Positions 13,101 through 25,577 of a DNA stretch of 64,000 bases are shown piece by piece (the first letter of the stretch is position 1; the number at the start of each line of letters is the position of its first letter). The notes under the pieces are model-generated. The model was given only the letters and a program-made list of their open reading frames with translations, had not been told where the DNA came from and did not search any database. This stretch comes from Solanum dulcamara (lineage: Eukaryota > Streptophyta > Magnoliopsida > Solanales > Solanaceae): positions 9,823,001 to 9,887,000 of the forward strand of contig NC_077243.1 of the NCBI RefSeq assembly GCF_947179165.1, given 5' to 3'. The position numbers were made by a program, and so were the translations under genes.

Positions 13101-14566
13101 TTCACAATTTCTGCTTTTTTTAAGTCTCTTGCTGGTATAACTATTCTTACACCCCTTTTTGCTAGTACTCTTGCTGTTTCTGCCCCAATCCCTGATGTTG
13201 CGCCTGTAATTTTTACAAAAATTAATTAAGTAAAAATAAAATTAATTAATGTCATGATGATTTGTCTAATCTTTTTATGACATACTACTAAATTAGGTTT
13301 CTATATTGGATCCTGCACTTATGCATGGTGATTAAAATATTAAGAATTGTAGTGGGGGTTGTTATTCAAGTATTTTAAATGTAGGAACTTTTCTATGTTA
13401 ATTAATTAAAGATCATGGCATATGATTAGTATTCAGTATTGTCCCAGATGGGAAATCTTATACATCTGACCAACAATTAACTAAGTAGATAGCTAGAGAC
13501 AAAACTATATCTTCCTTCAAACAAAAAGAGCCACTAAAAAGAAGAACAAATTGAATAATTAATAAATTAATTAACCCTTAGCCCTCACTATTACTTTTTT
13601 TTTTTTGGAAAATTAATTGAAAGACTTTCTTAAAATGTGTGACATTGAAAAAAGTGAGGTACAAATTAGATAGTGTATGATGGATTTTGAATACCCTACA
13701 TCTGAAAAAACTTAGGAATAAACACTGAAACATGGGCCATGAAAAGTACACAATGTTTATTTAAGAAAAGATGCTTCTTAATTTTTGGAAGAAAAAAAGT
13801 GTCTAAGAAAGTATTATACTCCCTCTTCCATGCCTCTTTACAATTTAACTATTTAAGGATTTATCATTTATGAGACGTTATTTTTTTTATAAAACATCTA
13901 TAATTCAAGACAAATCAAAAGTCTCATACTGGAAAAATCAAATCCAAGAATATTCCTTAATAAGTTTGGTATATATAAAAGTTTGTTCAAAATTCTCCAC
14001 AAAAAAAAAGAAGAAGAAGAGTTAATGCATGTCGACCAAAACCATGATGAATTTTAAATTGTTTAAGTCACACATCTCACAATATTTGATTATTCAAGAA
14101 TTAACCACCCAAAATCTTGAAAGAAATTAAATCCATTTAATTTCCCAGTTTCTCTAACAATAACAACATCAACTAAAAGGAAAGAAACAAAAGTTTCAAG
14201 AAAAGGGAGAATATCAAAGAAACAATTATGTTTTTCTAAAGAATTCTTCCAAACATGCACGAATTAGCAAATACTGATAATTGCCCTATCAAGATTCGCT
14301 TTTGTTCTTGAATTGCCGGCTTATTAGTTAATTCTCTGACTGACGCAGAAGTAAATTGTCTATCCTTACAACCGTCTCGAAAAGTCAAGAACATGGCAAA
14401 TTGAGATGAAAAGAAACATAATTTAAGAGTAATTACCGGTGATAATTGCAGTGAGTTGAGAATTAGAGTAATTAGAGAAATCTCTAGTGGCCTGTTCAGC
14501 AGTTGTTTTAGAACCATAACCACTTGGGCCAGCAATGCCAGCCAAATATTTGAGAGTTGCCTTCAT
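10159..14566 (-). CDS. Short-chain dehydrogenase/reductase, TIC32-like
   Basis: An NAD(P)-dependent oxidoreductase of the classical SDR superfamily; its substrate is unknown. Exons in transcript order are 14566-14437, 13203-12972, 12876-12797, 12071-11915, 11754-11676, 11000-10913, 10597-10551 and 10341-10159. All are GT-AG with matching phases, giving 996 nt and 331 aa. Visible SDR features are the cofactor-binding TGATSGIG (residues 43-50), NNAG (122-125), catalytic Ser178 in VNVTSV, and YAQSK with Tyr206 and Lys210, then VHPGIVKTG. The N-terminus (MKATLKYLAGIAGPSGYGS) is typical of the plant TIC32-like group; true TIC32 is a chloroplast inner-envelope protein, but many paralogues are not, so location is uncertain. 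The C-terminal end, KGTRVLIHRRFLPHVN, is unusually basic. TATA-like sequence lies about 50 bp upstream. Introns carry two relics of the LINE tail. Confidence 0.88.
11811..11852 (-). repeat. Short LINE-tail relic in a dehydrogenase intron
   Basis: GACAACAACTTACTCAGTA followed by TAATCTCATAAGTAGGGATCTGG matches the outermost 3' end of the RTE LINE on the minus strand, with several changes. It is too short to date. Confidence 0.45.
12585..12655 (-). repeat. Degenerate LINE-tail relic in a dehydrogenase intron
   Basis: AACAACGTACTCAGTGTGG, then CCCTACCTTGAAAGGTA and AGGTTGTTTCC follow the order of the LINE 3' tail read in reverse. Divergence is high. Confidence 0.45.
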
Positions 14567-17456
14567 TAGAGAAAAACTTGGAATTTTTGGACTGCAATAT
14601 TGGAAAACCACGTATATATAATTATGTTCTATGAAAGCTTATGGAAGTCCATATATATACACACTATCTACCCCTTAATTATTAATATTGGATATTGTCT
14701 TTTATTAAATAATAATAATAATAATATTGGATATTGAGGGTGCACAGATCTTTTGACTACAACCAATTACAACAGATCCCTATTGTGTAGACTATATTGT
14801 CAGGATGAGACCAAAAATTAAAAAAAAGTTAGGTGGTGTCGTTGATTACTCCATCCGTCTCAAAATATTTATTTTTTAAAAAATTAATAAAAAGTAAATT
14901 ATAGAATAATGACACATGCATACGTAAAGTAAATTAATATTAAATGAAGAGAAATTATATTTTATGATATAAATAAGAGTAAGATCATTAAAATTCTTTA
15001 AATTAATATTTTTTAAGAATGCGCAAAAGAGAAACACTACAGATAATTTAGATAGAAAAAATATTTGGTAATGATGTTTTTTGTGAAGCTTTATTGCATA
15101 GCACACGCACGTAATTATGTGAAAGTTTTCCTTTCTTACTTCTAATTATTATTGTCTGCCCTTATTAGTTTTGTGCTCCTTTATTTTTCCTCTCTTTTCA
15201 AATCATGTTTACTTTACTTTTCGTGAGAGGTGGAAAATTTGATGTTTCTGGGGTACTCTTTAATTTGTTGTTTCCAAGGATACTTTTTTTTCTCTTTTAA
15301 GTCTTCTTATCTTCTTATTTTTGTTTTATGATCATCTTAAGAAGTTATATAATGTGTTAGGATACTCTTAACGATATACATGAATTTCGGGAAAAACTAT
15401 ATGATTTTAATCCATAACGAATAATGTCACTTAATATATACTATTAATTACATATTTGGGTCAGCTTAGCCTAACAGATAGTGCCAGTGGATTTATTGGC
15501 TTCGTTGTAGTTCCCATCCATGGAAGCATATTTGATGTCACCAATGACATTAAAGAATATAATTGTGGTCCAACTCCATGGGCTGAGGAAGTGCCTTCCT
15601 ATGTGTCATTTCTTCTAGTACTAGTATATATTTTGTTTGGGCAATTATATTTGTATGTGTGTATTTCCTTTTTTTAGGGTTTTTTCATCGCAAATTAATG
15701 AAAAATTTATATTAAAAATATAATTTATCCATCTTATTCTTATCAAATTAGCTTACTAAATATTTTTCTTTGTGTGAAAATAATCACTGAACATGAATTT
15801 TTTAGTGAGAAATTTCAATGAAAAAATAGTGATTGTTTTAGTAGTATCTATTTTCTTAAGGGAAAAAGAGTTGATGTATAGCTTGATGCCTTGTTGCCTT
15901 TTTCCTTCTTTCTCTTTACACGTGAGTGTAGATTAAATGATCTAAGAATGCAATTGTATACAGGTCTTCCTTCTAATGGTAAAAGTCATCTCCAAGAAAT
16001 ACTACCAAAAAAAGGGAACAAAAAATGAGCTATATATATACTAGTTTCTCAACATGTGCGTTGCACATATTTGTCAAGTTATGAAGTAAAGTAAAATTTT
16101 GAATATATAATTATAGAGCTAAAAAAGTAATTTAGAAATTTACGTGAATCACTACTATGATTTCTTTATTGAAATCAAGATGATTGGGTGTCGTTTGAAC
16201 CGATAATATTGACTAGTCCGACTCATTTTTAATGAATCAAATAAAGATATCCAACAATGCAGATGAACAAACAAATTAAAGTTTAATTAGATTTATGTGA
16301 CATTTTGTTACTTCTACTATTTTTTTATTATTACATAGAAATATATAGTTAAATGTATCTTACCTACTATTTACTTATATATGATATTCTTGGTAATAAC
16401 TTTTCTTTTAGTTAGTATGTTGAAATAACTCTAATTCTAATTAGTAAAAATCAGAGTATTACCAAATATGTGATGAAAGAAATCCAAGTAACATGTTAAA
16501 ATAGTACAAGACAAGTTACTTCGGGTGCAATATTAAACCAAAAAAATAACAACGTAAAACTTATCCTTAATGTTATTGTGCATATTTTGTTAAGTGAATT
16601 TTAAGTATTTACCACAAAATAAATTCATTCATAGCAGTAAAATCAATAATATAATGAGACAATGCTCACAATAGGATGTTTAAAGGATGATACTACAAGA
16701 ATTTGTAAACCCATTTCAAAAAATATTATAGCCAAATAATTTTTAGATACATTATAATTTAATCAACTATTACACATTAAAATATGCAATTTATAGAAAC
16801 TGCACCTGCATAAATGAATCTTTTTTCTCTGTCAATATTGATCATGTACATAGATAATGAAGCATTCTCTAGAGGTTACGTTCACAAATTACAGCAAGCT
16901 GCATTGAAATAGAAAAAGCTAAGTTCAAAATAATGCACACTCACTTAAAATGTAATTATCTCCAAATTATAATCATTTAAAATGCATCTCAGTTCTCACT
17001 TAAAATGTAATTATCTCCAAATTATAATTATTTGAAATCATTCATCATTATTTTGAAGAACTTATGTTGGTTGAAAAATTCTTCCCAGTACTTTTGTTTT
17101 TCAAGCACTCTACATCTCCCAAATTGTAGTCATTTTCGTTATCAATTTTTTGTATATCCCTTTCGATTGTGCAATAACTTTAATTAAAATATATAGTGTA
17201 ATTCATCCCGATCATTTCTTTCTTTGGTGTTTTTCATGTTTCAACTGGTTGACTTCAATCTACCAAACGGTGGTCACTAAACGGTAGCATCTATTCGAAA
17301 AAGGTAAATATGTATATCATGTAAGTATATATCTATTTTTAGGTTTTAAAATTAAAGTATTTAGACAATTAATATAAAGGAAATTTAGGTAATTTAACTT
17401 TTAAGTTTTTGAGTTAATGCTTTTAAGATAGTATAGATAAATGACTTCGAGAAATA
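14567..17456. other. Intergenic region, gene-poor
   Basis: Promoter side of the dehydrogenase gene (TATA-like runs at about 14613-14625 and 14650-14662, minus strand), then AT-rich sequence. A Stowaway-like terminus, TACTCCATCCGTCTCAAAAT, begins at 14847, but I found no matching right end. A short open stretch at 15456-15677 has no convincing family. No gene supported. Confidence 0.5.
16941..17038 (+). repeat. Tandem duplication, about 42 bp unit
   Basis: Two nearly identical copies (16941-16982 and 16996-17038) of a unit starting TCACTTAAAATGTAATTATC, separated by 13 bp, in intergenic DNA. Confidence 0.8.
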
Positions 17457-18206
17457 CAGTAAAACCTCACTAAATTAATATTCAATAAATTAATAATCTC
17501 TCTAAGATAATATTTCTATTTGATCCCAACTTGGACCAATAGAAAAAATCACCCATTTCGATAAGATAATAAGATAATATATTTTCATAAGAACCCTTTA
17601 TAAATATATGTTCCCATTAATATTATAAATTAATAATTCTACAAAACTACAAATATATCTAAGACAATTTAGTGAAATATGATTCTATTGTATTTTATTT
17701 AAATTGAAATCTAGTTGAAGCTCATCTATAACTTTTCTTATTGCATCCAAAGTTTCAGTATTGATTGTTCGAACTGGATCATAAAATTGTGAAGAGTTTT
17801 AGATGCGATAAGTGTTTTTCACGCGGAAATGGTTCCAGCGGTATTGTATCATCTTCAACTTCATCATCAACATTATTTTTTTTCAATGGTATCCACAATT
17901 TCTTCTAAGCTCTGAACTTCTGAACATGTATCATTTTCACCCGGGTAATCCAGCAGGCTATTGGCGTCCATTTTATTGTGGTAATCGAGATCATTAATCA
18001 TAATCTCAAGTTCATAAATGATATTTTCATAAGTGAGTTCATTAAAAAAAATCTTATGGATTCCAATTTTGTCTCCATGATTAACCTTTTTTAAATCTCA
18101 AAACTCTCTTTAAATTAATAAATATTAATTTATCGATTAAATAATACATCTACAAAATAATAATATTTCATGATCTCACCTATATTAATTTAGTGAGGTT
18201 TTACTG
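17457..18206. mobile_element. Pogo-type (Emigrant/Lemi1-like) DNA transposon, degraded
   Basis: Left end CAGTAAAACCTCACTAAATT (then AATA) is mirrored by the right end, which read in reverse is CAGTAAAACCTCACTAAATT (then AATA). Perfect 24-bp terminal inverted repeats of this sequence closely match those I recall for Arabidopsis Emigrant/Lemi1. TA flanks the left end, but the right flank is AG, so the TA duplication is not intact. The 750-bp body contains transposase remains on the minus strand. Confidence 0.8.
17695..18060 (-). pseudogene. Remnant of a pogo/Tigger-like transposase C-terminus
   Basis: Minus-strand translation, with frame changes, gives NELTYENIIYELEIMIND, an acidic stretch VDDEVEDDTIPLEP, then a segment like KEALIASKTLHNFMIQFEQS. 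This order (acidic spacer, then an alpha-helical tail) resembles the C-terminus of jerky/Tigger transposases in plants. The DDE catalytic core is absent. Its position between pogo-type ends supports the assignment, but the similarity was judged by eye. Confidence 0.5.
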
Positions 18207-20042
18207 AGTAATCTTTCTTTATTTATTTCTCACATGATTATCAAAAAAAACTTCAATTTTGTTTGGTCGATTAATTCAACTAACTGTCTGGATTAATCAA
18301 GCTATTAATTTATTACTCCAACTAATTATCTGGATTAATTAGCTATTGGTCGATAAATTCAATGAGGCATGTCGAGTATTGCGTGTCTACGTATTAAACA
18401 TTCCATAAGGCACGTCAAGAACATTAGGAAAAAAGAAAATTTGATGAGTTGTCCAGAAATGACAGGCAAATTAGAACACTTTAATTTGTAGTTGTAAAGG
18501 AAATTATTTATTTTGGACGGTGACTTGTAGTTGAACATATATATTCACACTTTGTAATTTTTGTTCATTTTGTTGTTCTTGTTATGTTTCTCCTCTCCAA
18601 TTATAGTAGGCATGGCATTATTGCAATCCATTTATTTGTAACTTAAAGCAAGAGAAGTGAATAGTAGAAATAACAGCACGACATCATTAGTTTCTTAATT
18701 ACCCTTTTACTCAAACATCTTATTATGATCAATATGAATACTAGACTTTTTAAACAAAAAATTCCACACTATTTTGTTGAAGTGATATGTATGTTTATAC
18801 ATAACTTTAATTAATTTTAAATAGTTTAACTTAACTTCAAATATTATTTTTTTCTCAAATATCACTCGATTCATGTCCAAATTCTCACTTAAACTCCACA
18901 ACAAGATTAAAATCTTTTGACTTTTTCTTTCCACATTTCTTAAAATTGGTTCCAATATATATCTTTAATAAATACAAAACTAAAAATGCTTACACCATCA
19001 ATTTTCTAACTTAAGAAATACTTCTACTCAAACAAACTTGTCCCCAACAAAACAAAAGTTTCTAGGATGTGGTGATCTTGGACCCTTGACAACGTAGAGA
19101 GCATGGCCTTCGATTTCAAGTACATTTATAGTCCTCACACGTGGGCATCAAGTAAAACCATGATAAGCTATATGTTGAGACAAAAAAATATTATGAACAA
19201 TAATTGCATTTCTTTATGTGGAGAAGTTTGAAAAAAAAATAATCTTATGATGAAATTTGAGAAATAGTAGAAGGCAAAAACGAGTGAAATTTCCACTATA
19301 GGAACAAAAGGTCAAAGCTTTTGTTGCGTGCAACCGTGCCATTCATCTATTAGAGTACCTTTTTGTTTTAATTTTTTTTTATAAAAAAATTATTTATTTA
19401 CTGGACTTTACCTTTTTCACTTTGAAAAATGATGACAAATGTTGGAGGTTAGAAGGACTAGAAAAGAACATTGAGGTTGACTCCTCAACAATGGAGTTAT
19501 GGAGTGGCTATGCACTTTTGTCCCATGAGTTCCCTAATTGGTAAACAAGTTTCATTAACTTGCTTCAATTTTGTGAGGCATTGATCTTGTAGTTTCACAT
19601 GTGATATATATATCTTCTTCTTTTTTCCATTACCGGGGTGAGATTGTTTTGCCCTCTAATACTTGTCTTAGTTAAAAATTTCAAATTTGAATTCATGATT
19701 GGAAATGCCACCTTAACAGTTGAATCCGCAATGTGCGAATTTAAATTTAATCAAATCTGAATTTGAATATTGCACGCCAAATTGATTATTTTTTTTTATA
19801 AAAAAACATTCAATATTTCAACCCCACCAAAAGATTGAAAAAGTAGGGGATTAGAGAAAGGATTTTAATTAGAATTAGATCAAATACTGCCTGATTAGAC
19901 GCAAGTCATTTATAATGCTACATTATTAATTAAATTTATTAGGAACAAAAGACAAATCACTCTAATCAGTGAAACTTATAATAATTATTCTTTGGAGCTA
20001 CTTATAATATGATTTCTCATTTTCAAAAGGAAAAATAAAACT
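18207..20042. other. Intergenic, nothing recognised
   Basis: AT-rich sequence without supportable coding exons, RNA genes or clear repeat ends. A CACGTG motif occurs near 19139, which is unremarkable in isolation. Confidence 0.5.
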
Positions 20043-20272
20043 ATACTCCCTTTATTTCCATTTATATAGAGCATAGTTAAACGCACATAAAATATAAAAA
20101 TAAATAAATAATTTGAAATTTACAGTTTTTAAGTATCTATGCCATATCAGTTTTTATGGTTATAAAAATTTGTCATTAAGAAGAAAATAAAAGTGCAAGT
20201 TAAAGTATTCTTGAATTAAAAAATATTTCATTTTTTTTGAACAGATTACTATGGAAATAATATCATTCTTCT
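20043..20272. mobile_element. Stowaway relic
   Basis: Begins TACTCCCTTTATTTCCATTT, a Stowaway terminus; the right part (TTTTTTTGAACAGATTACTATGG) matches the usual inner end of the family, but the right terminal repeat is eroded. Confidence 0.45.
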
Positions 20273-20627
20273 TTAAACATTGGGAATTTATTTTTCAATT
20301 AAAGGCCATCAAAACAAACAACTCAAAAAAATTCCTTTCTTTTCTGGTTTGTACATTTTTATTTATTTTTTATTTTTGGAGAGGGTGGGGGAGGTTGTTT
20401 CTAGATAAGTAGATAATCCAAGAATGGTATGGGAATGCAATAAGAAAATTATGGAGTGGATCATGTGTAAGTTATTAAAAGAAAGTTTATGATAAAACAA
20501 CTAATTATACTAATTCTTATCTATACATAAAAAAGGAAAAAATCTACGGGTCCTATTCCAAAATCCTAACAACTCTCTTAAGCTAAGATTTAATAATTCC
20601 TTCAATATGGTTCTACGTTTGTTTGAG

Positions 20628-21070
20628 CAACACCTTGTTTGGACGGTTGTTATACCTATTGTATTGTATGTATTATTTTATTAGTTTTAAAATAATATTT
20701 GTTTTGATTGTTACTTATTTTTATTGAATTGTATCGTTAAATTCATCGTTACGTAGTGCTATAAATTTCACTTTATGCAACGACCTGATTTGGTGTAATC
20801 GATCAAACCGCTATCTCTTCTTTTTCCTCATTTTCTCTTTTGCTATCATTATCAAATAATTTTATTTTATCATTTATCGCTACCTTTTTATAAGAGTTCT
20901 GCCTCTTACTCTATTTTTTTGTAGGTTTATTCCATCGATGTGTGACATTATGTAACGACTAAAAATAATATAATTTATTCAAATATTATATTCATCAAAA
21001 CAACACAATAAAATATAATACTATATATATTATGAAACAATACCTAAAAATCATCCAAACAAGGTGTTGT
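20628..21070. mobile_element. MITE with CAACACCTTGTTTGGA termini
   Basis: The left end CAACACCTTGTTTGGACGGT is mirrored by the right end, which read in reverse is CAACACCTTGTTTGGATGAT. The inverted similarity continues inward (TATTGTATTGTATG against ATTTTATTGTGTTG). The element is 443 bp and non-coding. No target duplication could be aligned, so its superfamily is open. Confidence 0.65.
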
Positions 21071-21640
21071 TCTTAGAGGAAAAGGAGGATCCGCAAGATA
21101 CATTCTAATCTAATATTTTTCTTTTTTATTCTCTCCTAATTTTTTCTTTTGACAATTTTAGCGTATTTGTTAAACATTTTTGAATGTTTTGGAGGATATT
21201 GACAAAACTGCATGACAAACTAAAAGATACTGGAAATCATTCACACTATAAAAATTAGAATTTTGTGGAAGATAAAGATTTCAAAGCCTTTTGAGCATCT
21301 TCTTCTTCGGCTACTTTTTGACAAATGACATGCATAATACCCTAATGTAAGGGATATTCATTATTTTCTTTTGGGGTGATTTGAGTAAAACACACTCAAT
21401 AATGCTTTAAAAAAAACTTATATCCATCGAGTGTTTATATCTAACTAAATAATTAATCTTTAGAGTGAATGAATCAGAATGAAAATATATATCACTTAAG
21501 CATGATTAAATATTAAAAAGTGTATATGCAAATTATATGTATTATATTCATTAATTTGGTTTAAATATTCGATGGGAATAAATTTTTACCATAATGGTTA
21601 TAAGTGATTACCAATCTAGCACTATAATAATTGTAAGTAT
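21071..21640. other. Intergenic, nothing recognised
   Basis: AT-rich spacer between two repeat elements. The last 13 bp (21628-21640) are the left copy of the target duplication of the next element. Confidence 0.5.
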
Positions 21641-22292
21641 GGTTGTGCAGGGCAAACCGATAAACCGCACCAAACCGACAAATCGAACCAAATCGGAAAA
21701 AAAATCCGACTAGTGGTTTGGTTTGACTTGGTTTGGTGTTTGGAAAAAAAAATCCGACCATTATAGGGTTGGTTTGGTTTTAACTAAAAAAAGTCAAACC
21801 GAATCCAAACCGACCCGATTATAGATATACTACTTTTAAATTATGTTATACATAAAAATATTTATTAAAATGTAATTTATAAATATTTTTAATTTTTTTT
21901 TATAATTTTTGTTTTTTTTCTTACATTTAGATTTGGACTTGAGAAGCCCATCTAAATAATATACAAAAAAAGCTCATCTTATAAAGTTATATTATAAAGT
22001 TAAAACTTCAAACAGTGTTCTGCCCCCATCTTTTATGTTGATATTTTGTACTAGAACTCTTTTTAAGAAGCACTGCTATGTGCTTTTTATTAGATACTAT
22101 GAAAAACTCGAGAAATCCAAAAAAATCCAAAAAACCTGAGAAATCCGAAAAAACCCGAAAAACCCGAGAAAAATTGATATCGAAAAACCCGACTTTTATT
22201 GGTTTGGTTTGGTTTATAGATTTAATAACCCGACACAAATGGTTTGATTTGGTTTGTAAAAAATCCGAACCAACCCGGTCCATATACACCTC
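21641..22292. mobile_element. 652-bp non-coding element with 13-bp target duplication
   Basis: The element is flanked on both sides by TAATTGTAAGTAT (21628-21640 and 22293-22305), with no mismatch. The two ends are rich in complementary motifs (AAACCGA/AACCAAACC on the left, GGTTTGGTTT on the right). The termini, GGTTGTGCAGGG and, in reverse, GAGGTGTATATGG, are faintly hAT-like. hAT elements duplicate 8 bp, so 13 bp does not fit simply. No ORF of note. Confidence 0.7.
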
Positions 22293-22305
22293 TAATTGTA
22301 AGTAT

Positions 22306-22862
22306 ATAAACTATCAAGAATTGTAGTGAAATGAATAAGATTCTTCCAAATTTTAATTTTAAATCTTAACTTTATGTCTCGTTTCGAGCCATATGTGAAT
22401 GGGAAAATTCCTAATATTAGAGAACATTTGTGTTGGAGTCCCACATTGTTTGTGAGATAAGGACATGGATTCCTATTTTGGACGATCCTTCCTTCATGAC
22501 TTATTTTTGGGGTTAAATTAGGCTCAAAGTTCATTTTTTTATGATAATATAAATCAGAATCAAGTTCATTCTAATTTATTGTCTATAATACCCTCTTCCC
22601 CCTTCCATCTTATATTGTCCACATTCCTGACATCTAGTATTGGGCATGTAGGGTATTGGAGTCCCATCTCATTTGTGGAATGGGAATATGACCTCTTTAT
22701 ATGGTTTCAAACAATCATCTGCTTATAAGTTTGCTTTTGAAGTTGATTTAAATTCAAGGTCAATTTCTTTATCAGTTTCTTCCTTTAATAAACTTATTAC
22801 AAGGCGAATTCAAATTAGCTGAAACTAAGGTATTAAGAGAAAACAAAACAAAAAAAGGGGAC
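22306..22862. other. Intergenic, nothing recognised
   Basis: Non-coding sequence. Two loosely similar stretches (GGAGTCCCACATTGTTTGTG near 22435 and GGAGTCCCATCTCATTTGTG near 22659) suggest an old internal duplication of about 225 bp. Confidence 0.4.
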
Positions 22863-23471
22863 TGTCACGCCCCGGGAGGGTACCCTAGACGTGGCTGGCA
22901 CTCGAAGACCATTGCTGGTCCCCAAGCGAACCACCTAGTCCAATCACACATCCGTTTATTCAATCAATCAGCGAAAGGCTTAAAATAAAGAAATAATTTA
23001 GTGGGCAACTCAAATCATCGATCTAACTCAAGGAAGAAAGGCCATGGGCCAACAAATCAAACTCCACTTTGTGTCATTAAAATAGTCTGACAAGATTAAT
23101 TCAAGGAAATAAAATACTCAATCCACCCATCACTATCTAGTCTATGAAGCCTCTATCACTACTATCTAATTGGTGTCAATGACAGGTTCATGGCTACCTC
23201 AAATCAGGATAAAAAGACTAAACTCAATAAACTGAGTGTGAACAGATCCTCAACAGTGCGCCTATTGATGATCTCTTAAACCTGTCTTTGCATCATGAAA
23301 TGATGCAGGTCCAAACAGACGTCAATACGTGGAATGTACGAGTATGTAATATGGCAGAATGAAACATGTGTCAAGCTAGAACAATACCGGTTCAAATATC
23401 TCAAGTCATAAAGATAAGAGAGACTCAATCAAGGTGTCATAAGTCTAAAGTAAGAGCACAGTTTAGACAGA

Positions 23472-23705
23472 TACCAATCATATACAATCTGATCCAATCC
23501 AATCATATACAATCTGATCAAATCTAATCATATACAATCTGATCCAATCATGTATAATCCAATTCAATCCAATCATTTACAATTCAAACACATACCATCC
23601 AATCCAATCCAATCATATACAATACAGTCTAATCCAATCATGTACAATCCAATTTAATCCAATCCAATCACATACCATCCAATCTAATCCAATTATATAC
23701 AGTCA
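23472..23705. repeat. Imperfect tandem array of CAATCATATACAATCTGATC-like units
   Basis: About ten degenerate units of roughly 20-25 bp built on ATCCAATCATATACAAT. Variants such as CATGTACAATCC and CATACCATCC alternate. The array lies within the 3-kb element. Confidence 0.8.
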
Positions 23706-25446
23706 ACTCAACAACAAAGTCAAAGGACTCAACTTAATAGATATGCAAATTAGAATTTAGTAATGTTATACAATCCGACTCAATCTACAATCTCAATCCA
23801 ACCAATCATATCATGCACAATCCACACAAATTGAGAGTTTTTCTAACCGACAACAATCTCACCACCTATAAATTGGTGATGTACAGTGAGCTACATCGTT
23901 ACCACATCCGCTTATACTTTGTCAGGGTATGAACGAATCAACCAATCATGATTCCATCAATCAATCAAGTCCTATCATTTCAGGACGATGAAATGAGAAA
24001 CATCCGACTTTAACAGTTCAATCCCTTCCTACGCTGGCTACACAGTTCATGGGGTTTGAGTATGGACTATACTCTTACCCAATTTGGTGCTCAATACTCC
24101 TTCCAAGACTCAATATGCACATATCTATCAAGTGAGTAAAATATTCAAAATACTCATTTAGTCTCTTAGGACTTAGTTTCAAATCAACTCATTTAGTCTC
24201 ATTAGACTCTTTTCAAAACTCAATCAATCTGGTCTCATTGGACCTTCATTCACAATCAACTCATTCCAATCATCAAACTCTTCTTTTTGAATTTGATACC
24301 ATCTCAACTCAATGAATGCAGAAATATTAGATGCATTTAAAACATAATTTTAACTCTTCAATTCAAACTCAAAATATACATTTTAATGTGAAAATGCTCA
24401 ACTCGTTTATACTCAAAATACTCATGTTCAAAAATGATAATTAAGAGACTTCTCAAACTCAACTCATGCTTAAACTTTTTTAAAATCAAATATGAAAATA
24501 ATCATTCTTTAAATTCAAAATAGTGTATAAATAGTTTATGCAAAAATGTTCACAAATTATTTACTTAAAACTCATTCTCAAACAATCATTTATACTCATA
24601 TGACTCCAATCAAATCAAATTATGCAAATCACATATCATGTAGTCACATTAGACTCCAATCCATTTCATCTCAAACATCATCATCAACATACCTCTTCAT
24701 CAATCATTCTACCTATGTTAAAGATAACCATCATTCACATCATCACCAAACATCTTGCTCCAAAATCTCAATTTATCTTTATATTCTATTTCATTCATAC
24801 TAATTAAAGAAAAATACATCATCTCCCTTTGAAAGCAATATTTACATAAAAACTATCAATCTCACCCTCAAAACAAATTATAACAAAAAGAAATTTTATC
24901 TTGGGTTCATGTGAATTAATACATGAATCCATAATCTCAACAAAACTCAACTCGAAAACACCATCAATACATATGAATTTATATACAAAAATTCATTGTA
25001 GTCAATATGTAACTACGGTTTGTGAAATAAATATGAAAGATAATTATTCAAGAATTCAAGTTATGAAAATCATCAATCAATTAATAGTATATAAAAATAT
25101 TCTAGAGTTTAGGAAAATTTCAAGAAAATCTTCATAGAAGGTTCAAGCCTTTCACAATTTTCATCCAACACATCTATGGTCATAATGGAAGAACTCAATC
25201 CATATTTTAGGTTAGCCTTTACATACCTTAGAGTAGATTTTGAAGAAATTTTGATGTTAGGTCTTCAATTGAAAGCTTGAATCCTTGAGTTTTGAGAAAA
25301 AATCTTGTTGGAGATGATTTGAGAGAGAAGAGAATGAAGATTAGGTTTCTTTGGAGGTGAAAGACTGCAAAATTTGACCCCAAAATGTTCCAAGTTCGTA
25401 CATATAGATATTAGGTAATTTTCCAAAATGCCCCTACAAAATCTGG

Positions 25447-25577
25447 AAAACTGGACAAGTCCGCAACAGGTCCACGACGCGGACTTGTCGCGCACCTTTC
25501 TGGTCGACAAAAAAACAAAATTTGGAAAAACTTGGCAAGTCCGCGACAGGTCCGCGACTTGTCGCGCACCTCTCTGT
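25447..25577. repeat. GC-rich duplicated motif
   Basis: Two copies of a unit containing CAAGTCCGC, CAGGTCC and GACTTGTCGCGCACCT occur at 25454-25497 and 25528-25572. Each copy is itself partly palindromic (AAGTCCGC and GCGGACTT). The GC content stands out sharply from the surrounding AT-rich DNA. Confidence 0.75.

Noticed and set aside
15456..15677. Open frame with GSIFDVTNDIKEYNCG, faintly like a cytochrome b5 or MAPR heme-binding segment
   Set aside because: Only about 15 residues look similar, no splice context and no neighbouring exons were found.
23472..23705. CRISPR-like array
   Set aside because: Eukaryotic context; units are degenerate and contiguous with no unique spacers, so it is a simple tandem array.
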